DNA of 64,000 nt from Paraescarpia echinospica (taxonomy: Eukaryota; Annelida; Polychaeta; Sabellida; Siboglinidae). The notes under the pieces are model-generated. The model was given only the letters and a program-made list of their open reading frames with translations, was not told where the DNA came from and ran no database searches. Position numbers and translations under genes: made by a program. Shown here in pieces: positions 47,801 to 59,800 of this stretch (the stretch's first letter is position 1; each line of letters begins with the position of its first letter). Where the stretch lies: the NCBI GenBank assembly GCA_020002185.1, contig CM034542.1, forward strand, positions 55,991,280-56,055,279. Reading direction: 5' to 3'.

Positions 47801-50800
47801 GGAATCCGTAATGCAGTGTCCTCTCCCCGGATATAAAATTACTGCGACATTGGACAATCTTTTTACATAACATTTTTTCACACATATCTGGAGTCTTTGC
47901 AGCGTTCTTGTATCCTCTTGACCACACGTGAATATATAAATAGCTGGTAACACTAAGCAACCTACATTAATAGTACTAAACACGTAGTATATTCGATCAA
48001 ATGTTTGATCGAAATGTGAATGTGTCCAACTCAGACGACCCGCTTACTTGGCGTACGTCCTTAGCACGCTCAAACAGTGAGAAGATGTGCCACCTGGCGA
48101 ATATACTGCTATGTTAGTGTTTCCCCTGGGTAAAATGATGGGCGAGGTGGCAGGGATGGGCTATGCGAGTGCCGCAGGCGCGAAGCATTGCTAGGGGGGT
48201 CTGAGGGCATGCTGCCACGTAATTTTTTTTTAAACTAGCTTTAAAATGGTGCATTCTGAAGTATTTTTTAACCTTTACTCTTGAATATAGAGGGGAAGAT
48301 ATAAAACAACGAGACACTACTTGTAGATGTGGTAATCATGATTGATAAAAGTCAGTAATCATGACTGTTTCATCGGTACTTGGTTGTGGTTATGTTTTTC
48401 TTGCACTAACCTATGCTTTGTTACCACGCTGACAGAGACAGAAAAAAGTAAAAGGTACATTCTTATATAGTGCAGGACTGCTCAAAGCGCTTTACACTTC
48501 ACTCCCTGGCAGACCTGTTCAGTCGAACACCATCTCGACATCCAGTGGTATCATCTGAAGACTCTTTCATCATCACCTTTAAATTATTATAATATTATGA
48601 TAAATTGGTGGTTTATGTTCCAAAGATTATATTTTATTTGTTGCTAACATGCTATGCAATTAATTATACAGTCATTTCTGGAATGCCACAAAAGTATGTT
48701 TCTATTAATCGCAAGAACGTTTCTCAAATTGTGTCCTTTTTATAAAACAGTATAAGTTGTTTAGTATATCCAATTTCTGTGCAAACATATCGTTGTCTAA
48801 CCCAAGTTATTGATAACCCATTAGTATACACGGTTTTGGGCAGTAGGCGTCTTTTATGAGATGTGAACTTCGGTGGTTTATATTCCTAAGTACTTCACTC
48901 AAATCAACTTTCCCAAAAGTTTGTTTGCACAACTTTGTCAGAATATGTATTATATAAATATATCTTACAAATCACATTCCTTATTTTGCTATAAAAAAAC
49001 GGCATAGAACATTAGTTGAATAGACTTATCAAAAACGCTGACCGGACGCCACACTAAAGTCGTTCTACCTAGTTTCTGATTTATCCTTTAAGCGGTACTG
49101 ACACACATTAGTCGGAACTATTATAGTGTTCCATTTTTCAGTTTGCTCACTGGGTGGCGGCACCATTTCATTGTGAATCGAACATGCGGTTGTCGACACA
49201 CGATTTGGATATCTGTTGTATTGCTTTACTAGCAACCTGTCTAACGTGGGACTAGACATAATTTTTAAGAACCATAGCATTGCGTCAAAGGGACACAGCG
49301 AAATGTGAAAAACTGTGTCCGTTGTACGTGGTGAAACTTGATTAAACTGCATCCCGCCTCGGAAAACCACGTAATATCGCCCCAAAACGGCGTCAGCGCA
49401 AACACTGATTAGGCAAAACTTAAGTTATAACTGCAAAATCGAGATGGGTTCGATTGATTAAGTGCCCCGTTTGCTTGACTGCGATTGATGCCGGATTTGC
49501 TTGCTGGCGTCATCGTCCACTTGCTCGCCGGTGAACGATGCCAGACTCGCCGTAGTCCGCTTGCTTGCTGCTCGAAATCTCGGCGAATGGGGAAGTAGAT
49601 GCATCTTCAGATACAAGCATTGAGACCATTTTAATTGACTTAAGATAAATAACGGTCCCCTGGAAATCAGGTTAGCCACATCCACCAGATGATGCTGTAC
49701 ATGCGGTAGATACATGACGTAGACGTCGGTGATTAAAAATTTCAGATAACATACAACTTAATTACTTACAGTGGATTACGTTGCTTGTGTAGGACACCGT
49801 TACTTATACAGTGATCGTTTGTACATCGGGTGGAATTAGTCAGGTGCAGTTAAGTCTGCTCTTGCATCATGTCTATTTAAATTTTGGTGTACGCTTAATA
49901 GGGACGATTTTTTTGACATATTTTAGCATCTCAAATATTTGTCAAGCGTAGTGTATGCTAATTAGAATGAATACGATATATGCTATGTTTGTTTTATGTG
50001 GATGCAACTTTTTTGAATATTAACAATGGAAGGTAACAGATTAATTGTTCTGTACTGACTTACAAAATAAAGAACATTTTACTAGATGATATATTAATGT
50101 GTAACAATTTGTTTTGTAAATGACTTAGCCTGTTTATCATTTTATTAAACAGCAGTTATCTGTGTTCATGCTTGCACACGTGCACACACACACACGCACA
50201 CACATTCTGTTACAATGTAAGATTACATTTGATGTCAATACGGAGTATGATATTCTGAGTTTGTTATAATTCTTCATTATTTTCATTGTACACTATATAT
50301 AGTAGGGTAACATTTATTTGTGTTAGTGACAGACTGATAGATTGTTCTACTTGCTTCCAGAGTCGAGACAAGAGCCGACCAAAGCTGAGAGAAGTCGTGC
50401 AGGCTGTTCATAGGTTCCTGCTGCAGATGTGCCCGGAGCTCAGAGAACTGTGGGATTGGAGTGACTTTCTTGTCTTTCTTCAGAGTGCCAATGTTCACAC
50501 ACGATGGTAAATTATACTTTGAGTGTATGTTTTGCAATACACTAAGTTCTGTACTAGACCTGCAAAATCTGACCTTTTTTTATTGTAAAACAATAATAAA
50601 AAATTCAAACTATAGAAAATGCTACCACAACGGTGTGGTAATAATATATGATGGCAGTTGTGAGTTGAATCATGATCACATTTCTAGAAATACTAAAACT
50701 GATTTCCTCCAAAAAAGTCAATGGAAATTAAAAGATGATTAAAGTATATCAAGTTGATTAAAACAAATAAATTAAAATGAACAAATATGTTCACCATGTG

Positions 50801-53800
50801 TACAGTTAGACATGTGCACATCTTCAATACCGGGCCATAGAAATGGGACATCAGCATCACTAAATAAAAGTGCAAAAAACACCCAAAAGATGTTTCTTTG
50901 TAAAGCTTAGAGCCTAAAATATGTGTACCGTTAATGTCAATAATACCCAAAATGTTTTCACTTGTTTTTTAAACCCTGTTTTGCTCTCGGATCACGTTTG
51001 TTACATGGCTTCCATTAAGCAACATTTACTTAGTACGAAAATAACTTATTCTCATGAAGTTTGTTTTGTGTGTGCTGACTGGAAACACAAAAAACTGGAG
51101 AAAGTTTTTACAAAAATATTTGTGGAAACTAATTTATACAATTTCAAACTCAATTATTCATACCAATGTGAATATAGAGTAAACAAAATATTTCCAACTG
51201 TTTTAAAATTTCGCATTCATAGCACATAGTGAACAATGTGTGTGCATTTGTGTATAATTGTGTAAGTTACGCTGAAACTATGAAAAGTATTGCCCAGTAT
51301 TGAAGACGAGCACACACGTAATGGAGTGCAGTGGCTAGAGCATCGGAATCTCAATCAAGAGAACCCAGGCTCAAATCCTGTGCTGCCCTTTCAATTCAAA
51401 TCTTGCTGCCCTTTCAAGTTTGTTCACCCTACATTTCTCCAATTCACTCAGCTGTATGAATGCGGAATTGGCTATAGACAGTGGTGGATATTTGTGTACA
51501 AATAGTTTTCGCACATTAATTGCAGCAAGGCTGAATGCTTCCCAGAGAAGTCAAGATGGTGTTCGATTGAACAGGTCTGCCAGGGAGTAAAGTGTAAAGT
51601 GCTTTGAGCTGTCCAAAGGACTGGATACTTCACTATGGAAGAACTTATCTTTATAATGCCACCGACTGTTGCCCTAGCGTGTCTGTCTGTTGCAGGCACG
51701 CAGTTCATAGTGTCGCCCTCCTCCTGGATATGGCACCCCCACGAGTCTCCGCCCTCCGACAGAAGTACTTCACCCCGCAGGAAGAGCGCGACCTCAGCCT
51801 CAGGTGTGCACAAAGTGGTTTGGCTAGATCACAATCAGAATTTTGTGCGTGTCCTCCATCGAGCGTTGCCTTTGCCACTAATGGTGACACCATTCTACTT
51901 GTTCTGAATTGCATTACCATTGCTGCATGACATCTCGTAAATAAACCTTTCCCGCATGCAGTTGTCACTTTAGAAATGTTTCCTTATGTTTTTGTCATAA
52001 AGAAACACTCCTGTGGCCAGAATTTCAACAAAATATACAACAGAATGCACAAAAGCACCACGTGTTTGGCATCCATTTTTTGATGGCTTGTTGGAGCTGT
52101 TGCTAGGCAACAGGTCACATGATGGATAGTTCAGTTGTTGCTATGGCTGCTCATGTTTTATTTTACTTACAACTGCTCATGTGAATAATGAAAGGCAAAC
52201 TCTGGCAGTCACAACGTGTTTGCATACTTCATTCATAATCTGGTTTTCACGTTTCACCGGGACTTATATCTTAGTAAAATACTTAACTTTCACACAACAG
52301 ATTTATTGAGAGATTTCATATTTGAATTTGTGCCATTTTTATCGCCATGCATAGAAATGTTTAGTATTAAAAAAATTATAACTAAACATGTTTTATTTGA
52401 TGGAGCACAGGTACGACCAGGCAGTTGAAAAGGCTTGTGGGAAGGCTCTGTTGCTAAGCAACCCTGCAGGAGGTGCATGGCAGGAGGGGGAGAAACGGTC
52501 ACACACGATGAAGGGGGTAGTTGACTTGGACTTGAGCGAGGGTGTCATGGCTGTGTGCGGAGTACTGCTGCCCAAGATGACCACTCAGGGGGACACAGCA
52601 CATGTGAGTGACCAAACTTGTACTTTCTTCTTCCTCCTTATGTAGAGGGGGCAACTTCACTTTGTTTGATCCCCCGTCCCATCAAAGTTGATTTGTTTCT
52701 GGTAACTGAAGTGCAGAGCAAAGGCATGCTTGTGCTGATTAAAGTAATTATTGTAATAATCAAAGTCTTACTTGTCTTAATAAAATTTTACTTGTCCCAT
52801 AAACATACTACCGGTACTTGTCACAGTGACATTCTACTTGTCACAATGGTGTCATGCTTGTTTTGTCAATGTTGTACTTGTCCTGGTGATGTCTTACTTA
52901 TTCCAGTGATGTACTTGTCTTACAAACATCGTAATTGTCTTTCCAACGTCCTACTTCTACCAACATCATATTTGTCCTACCAACATCCTACTTGTCCTAT
53001 CAACGTCCTATCAACGTCCTACTTGTCCTACCAACATTCCACTTGTCCTAGCGACATCATAAACACTCAGATTGCAGTACTTGACAAAAGGCCTTCTTAG
53101 CACTGTCTCTTCTGAGAACAAAGCAGGCATTTTATTATGGACTTCCTGGCGTATGCTGGGGCAGCCTGGGATATGGGTGCCAACAAAGACCAATGGCCTA
53201 AGCTAACCCATTAACCTGTCAGTGCTTCATTAAACGGATTAACCATTTCAGTACGACAGGCCGGTTATTCAGCATTGATGATATCTGCTATTCAAATCGT
53301 TTTTACGCATAATTATCCACTACATGGAGCCACTTGTTGTGTACTGTTGTCAAGGCAAATAAATGAGCTAGTCAGTAGTGGTCATCGTTTATTATCGCTC
53401 AATAATAGTTTACGGAGATTTTCGCGGTTTTTAATGATGGATTATCAAAATCTGCGGTGGCCACAATGGCGGACGGCATTAACTTCAACTAGCGATTTAC
53501 CACCGTGTGTTTTGGACAGATTATTTGATAGTTTTAGCGAAGAATCTTTGTCGGATGTTGACAATCGACACAATAATGATCTCGGCAAACTTAGTATACA
53601 ACTATGTTCAGCAACTGCAAAAACGTTGAAATCTTGGTGGCCATTTTGGATTACTGGTTACCATGACGACGGAATGTAAAATGTTATGGCTCATTTTACT
53701 CACTGATTATCATACTTTCCGAAAATATATAACATTCATAAAATTCATTTTTGTTGCTCAAATCTTGACTTGAAGTTGGGTAGTCCATTGTCTTGGATAT

Positions 53801-56800
53801 TCACTGGGAACGCAGTATTCAGGGGTCACAGCTGGTCAGGGCTGTAGTATTGAAATGGTTAAAGGGCTGTTGTTTGTTTCAGTGGATTTTCATTGGAGTT
53901 TTATAGCACATCGATGTGCAGAAACTTAATAAGTCACAACAAAACAGCTATTGTTGCCGATTTGAATTAGAATTGAGTTAGAATTGAATACAATGAATTG
54001 AATTGGAATTGATCCTTATTTGTGAGTATATTGGATTGAATTGAATTGGAATTAATCATTGGTAAATACACACAAATTGAATAGTGAATTTAACCTAGGT
54101 CTGCTACCAATATTCTACTTGTCCTTTCAACACCCTACTTTTCCTACTGACGTCCTACTTGTCTTGTTGCCAGCATAAGACGTCCCTGCTGCTGTCAGTG
54201 CCATCAACGCGCCGTAACATGCACAGTCTGGCCCTGGCAGTGGCCTCGGGCCACCCCGTCCTGTTGGAGGGGCCGGTGGGGTGTGGGAAGACAGCCCTTG
54301 TAGAACACCTCGCCCTCCTGACGGGGCGCGTCACAGCGCCCCACCTACTCAAGGTGCAGCTGGGAGACCAGACCGACAGCAAGGTGGGTGCCCACGGTAC
54401 AGAACAGGATATTTAACAAGATTTAACAGGATATTTAACATGATTTAATAGTATATTTAACAAGATTTAACAGGATATTTAACATGATTTAAAGGGAGGC
54501 AGTCTGTTCGTTTACCCGAAATTAGTCGGCTTAGTAAATTGTAACAGGAAGTCTGTTGGGTTGAACGTGGGAAAATGGGACATTGGTGAACATCAAAGGG
54601 TATTGCAGTTAACGTAGCATGACCCGGCTGTGTTGCCATTAAGGCGTGTTTTGAAACTGGATGTTTTGTTTATTATTTGAACCTGTTACGGAATCAAACC
54701 TTCCAAATTGTGAATGTTGTTACGGGATTACTAAACACAATTTGGGGGGCAGCATACTTTCAACATAGTTTGTATTGTCTTAAATATGTTAATTAATAAA
54801 CGAAACCCTAGGAATAGACAACCTCCTTTTAATTGTATATTTAATTTAATAAGATAGCTACAGTGTGTGTGTGTACGTGCGTGCTTGCGTGTGTGCATTG
54901 ACCTGTCACAGCAAATTGGGTATTAAGTTACCAAACTGTTAAATTGAGTTTTTTTCTGTTTTGGATGTCACAGATCACAAGCTTTAAAATTATAACCTCA
55001 TTTGTTAAAATATCTTCAGCAGTTTTTGATGTATTGCTAAAACTGAAGCAAAGGTAGAAATGTGACATTTTGAGTAACGAGGTCGTTTGATGATATTGCA
55101 TTTTGTTGTTTAATTTGTGGGTTATTGAATGTACTTTATTACTATTGGATTATTTTTCAAGGAGAATAAACTGGACAATAAACGTGTTGAGATTATAAGG
55201 TGTGCATTTCTGCCAAAATCACAAAACTGCTGTTTTTGGCATATGTGCAGAGTAGACCAGTGCGACTTAGTGTCCAATTCCCTGTGGCAGGGCATGTATA
55301 TTAAGGCCACATGTGGCACGTACAATTTTGTTGTTTTAACAAAATATTTAAAGTGTGTCTGCCATATTGTGATAGCTTTGTATGTTGACAGTTGGTTAAG
55401 TTCCTTTTTATAACAGTTGCATGCGTCTACTCGAAATAGCCTTTATTCTTCAATCATTGATGACCGTTTTCGGAAGAGAGACAAAATTGTGTTTGGAAGA
55501 AAACATCTCTGAAAGTAGTTATGCTTATCAAATAGGCTTTTGAGTGATGTATTTAGCATATTTCTACTCTACACATCTGGTAGAAAACATTAAAAATCAT
55601 CACAAGTTTATATAAAATATATCTAAGAAGATGGTTTGGTAGTGGTTTGTGTGTAGGATTAGTTAATATTGTGTGACTCATCAGCTCGTGCTGTCCACTA
55701 CAGGCCCTGCTGGGGACATATCGGTGCACGGATGTCCCTGGTCAGTTTGAGTGGCAGGCAGGAAGTCTCACCCAGGCAGTGACCGCTGGTCATTGGATCC
55801 TACTGGAGGACCTTGACTATGCCCCCATGGATGTCGTGTCCATGCTCGTACCTCTCCTCGAGGGTAATACCCTCTCTGTGCCCGGGCACGGTGATGTCAT
55901 CAAGGCCGCTCCTGGATTCAGGTTGTTTGCCACTCAGAGGTAAATTATGACAAGTTTGTGTCAAAATATCTGATACTATTGTGCGTTTGATGCGTTAGGA
56001 AGTTGCAGATTGTGAAAAACTAAGAAAAATAAAAGCTAAAACATTGGATTATTTTATGGTAAGATGCTGGAATTGTAATAAGTAATCCAACTGTTCACAG
56101 ACAGTGATGTGGCTGACTCCATACAAAGGTTCTACTGCAGTACATACTGTGTGGAATCATTATGTTAAATATGTACATACCTTGCAAACATAAGATAATA
56201 TTAAATGTTCTTGGTGGTATTGGTAAAAGTTTCATAAATTCATTAAAGATTATTTATGTTTCTTTTCTCTTACTGTAGTTTGGAATGAAGCTGGCCTCGG
56301 TATGGTCCTCAATTTATTTCTTTTCCCTTCACTGCTGCCATTAAATCACGATTGTTTTTTTGATCGTCCGTTGTGTTTTGCCAGGCTGATGAGGAGTGAG
56401 TTTGGTTGGTACAGGACTCGTAGCTCAGGGTCTGACATCTTGGAGCGAATGTGGACAAAGATTTGTGTCGAACCGCTGTCCCGGGCAGAATTACAGCAGG
56501 TCTGTGATTGGTTGATTTCAGGGAATAAATAATAATTTCTGTATCCTGATAGATTGATATTACTGACAACATTTAATACGATATACAAAGCTTTCTTCCC
56601 CAGATAGCAAATAAACAAGGAATCATTTGGCTAACAAGTCTTAGCAGTGTTTCATCATTACAAAGTATTTTCCTTTGTGTTGCTGCTTTCAAGGTGTTTA
56701 CTTTTAAACTATGTAACAAATTGATTTTTTTAATGATAAATGGTCTTGATTTTGTAAACATTTCAGACAATAACTTGGAGAAGTGTAAACCAATAACAAC

Positions 56801-59800
56801 TTGCCCTGTCTCCAAATAATGACATGCCATTTCTCCAAATAATGACTTGCCCTCTCCAAATAACGACTTGCAATGTCTCCAGATAACAACTTACCCTGTC
56901 TTCAAATAACAACTTGTCGTGTCTTCAAATAATGACATAATCACTGTCCAAATGACCACTTGCCCTCTCTACAAACAATGACATGCCTTATCTCCAAATA
57001 ACAACTTGCCCTGTCTCCAAATAACAACTTGCCCTTTCTATAAATAACGACTTACCCTCTCTCCAAATAACAACTTTCTCTCTAAATAACAACTTGCCCT
57101 GTCTCCAAATAACAACCTACCCTGTCTCCAAATAATAACTTGCCCTGTCTCCAAATAACAACTTGCCATGTCACCAAATAACAACTTGCCATGTCTCCAA
57201 ATAACAACTTGCCATGTCACCAAATAACAACTTGCCGTGTCTCCAAATAACAACTTGCCGTATCTCCAAATAACTACTTGCCGTGTGTTTCCATCTGGTT
57301 GCAGGTGATTGTCTACAAGTACCCTCAGTTGACCACTGTGGTGGACAGACTACTGGACATCTACTTCCTGCTGTCAGCTGGACGTCATGACACGTCCAGT
57401 GATGCAACACTAGAGGTCGAGTCCGACACTGACATTGGCAAATTCTTGACCCGAGATGGTCGACTTATCTCCACTAGGTATGACTTATTATTTTTTAGTA
57501 TTATCTAGTACACGTTTTATATATAAATTTTCCACCATTCTTTACTGATTTATTAACGTTATATCTTTAGTGATTATCTTTGGTGTGGTAGTAACACTGC
57601 ATTGTGGTAGTAACACAGCGGTGTGGTAGTAACACAGCGGTGTGGTAGTAACACTGCGGTGTGGTAGTAACACAGCGGTGTGGTAGTAACACAGCGGTGT
57701 GGTAGTAACACTGCGGTGTGGTAGTAACACAGCGGTGTGGTAGTAACACAGCGGTGTGGTAGTAACACAGCGGTGTGGTAGTAACACTGCGGTCTGGTAG
57801 TAACACTGCATTGTGGTGGTAACACAGCGGTGTGGTGGTAACACAGCGGTGTGGTGGTAACACTGCGGTGTGGTAGTAACAGCGGTGTGGTAGTAACACT
57901 GCGGTGTGGTAGTAACACTGCGGTGTGGTAGTAACACTGCGGTGTGGTAGTAACACAGCGGTGTGGTAGTAACACAGTGGTGTGGTAATAACACAGCGGT
58001 GTGGTAGTAACACAGCGGTGTGGTAGTAACACAGCGGTGTGGTAGTAACACTGCATTGTGGTAGTAACACTGCGGTGTGGTAGTAACACTGCGGTGTGGT
58101 AATAACACAGCGGTCTGGTAGTAACACAGCGGTGTGGTAGTAACACAGCCGTGTGGTAGTAACACAGCGGTCTGGTAGTAACACAGTGGTCTGGTAGTAA
58201 CACTGCGGTGTGGTAGTAACACAGTGGTCTGGTAGTAACACTGCGGTGTGGTAGTAACACAGCGGTGTGGTAGTAACACTGCGTTGTGGTAGTAACACAG
58301 CGGTCTGGTAGTAACACAGCGGTGTGGTAGTAACACAGCGGTGTGGTAGTAACACAGCGGTGTGGTAATAACACAGCGGTGTGGTAGTAACACTGCATTG
58401 TGTTGTAACACAGCGGTGTGGTAATAACACAGCGGTGTGGTAGTAACACAGCGGTCTGGTAGTAACACTGCGGTGTGGTAGTAACACAGCGGTGTGGTAG
58501 TAACACTGCGTTGTGGTAGTAACACTGCGGTTTGGTAGTAACACAGCGGTGTGGTAGTAACACTGCGTTGTGGTAGTAACACTGCGTTGTGGTAGTAACA
58601 CTGCGGTGTGGTAGTAACACTGCGGTGTGGTAGTAACACAGCGGTGTGGTAGTAACACAGCGGTGTGGTAGTAACACAGCGGTGTGGTAGTAACACAGCG
58701 GTCAGGTAGTAACACAGCGGTGTGGTAATAACACAGCGGTGTGGTAATAACACAGCGGTGTGGTAGTAACACTGCATTGTGGTAGTAACACTGCGGTGTG
58801 GTAGTAACACAGCGGTCTGGTAGTAACACTGCGGTGTGGTAGTAACACAGCGGTGTGGTAGTAACACTGCGGTGTGGTAGTAACACTGCGGTCTGGTAGT
58901 AACACAGCGGTGTGGTAGTAACACTGCGGTGTGGTAGTAACACTGCGGTGTGGTAGTAACACAGCGGTGTGGTAGTAACACAGTGGTGTGTAGTAACACA
59001 GCGGTGTGGTAGTAACACAGCGGTGTGGTAGTAACACAGCAGTGTGGTAGTAACATAGCGGTGTGGCGGTAACACTGCGGTGTGGCGGTAACACAGCGGT
59101 AACACAGCGGTGTGGCGGTAACACTGCGGTGTGGCGGTAACACTGCGGTGTGGCGGTAACACTGCGGTGTGGCCGTAACACAGCGGTGTGGTGGTAACAC
59201 AGCGGTGTGGCGGTAACACTGCGGTGTGGCGGTAACACTGCGGTGTGGCGGTAACACAGCGGTGTGGCGGTAACACAGCGGTGTGGCGGTAACACTGCGG
59301 TGTGGCGGTAACACTGCGGTGTGGCCGTAACACAGCGGTGTGGCGGTAACACAGCGGTCTGGTAGTAACACAGCAGTCTGGTAGTAACACAGGTGTGTGT
59401 GATGTGTCGTAATGTAGTGAGTAGTTTGTAGTGCATGTGCTTCACTCTGTTGCTTTCAGCTGCGACCACCAGCTAGCCCCCTCACAGGGGCGAAAAGGTA
59501 CACAAGTGCACAAGCCTCCCCTGCTGGTATATAGCCTCTCCATAGACAAGACTCTAGCATGATCTCCTTGTGGTACACTGCGGTAACTGGGCACATCGCG
59601 GCCCCAGGCTAAGATGCCAGGGATCTAGGAGAAGGACAACTCTGATTCCAAACCTGGGTAGAAGTAGCTCATTAGCCTTGGCAGGCAGTGGGTCTAGGAG
59701 AAGGAAAACTCTTGACTTCAAAACCATAGATGCTGAACCCAGGCGTAGGTGAATAACCTGGCCAACTCGGGCAACCTGAGTAGGGTAGTGGGAACACTGG

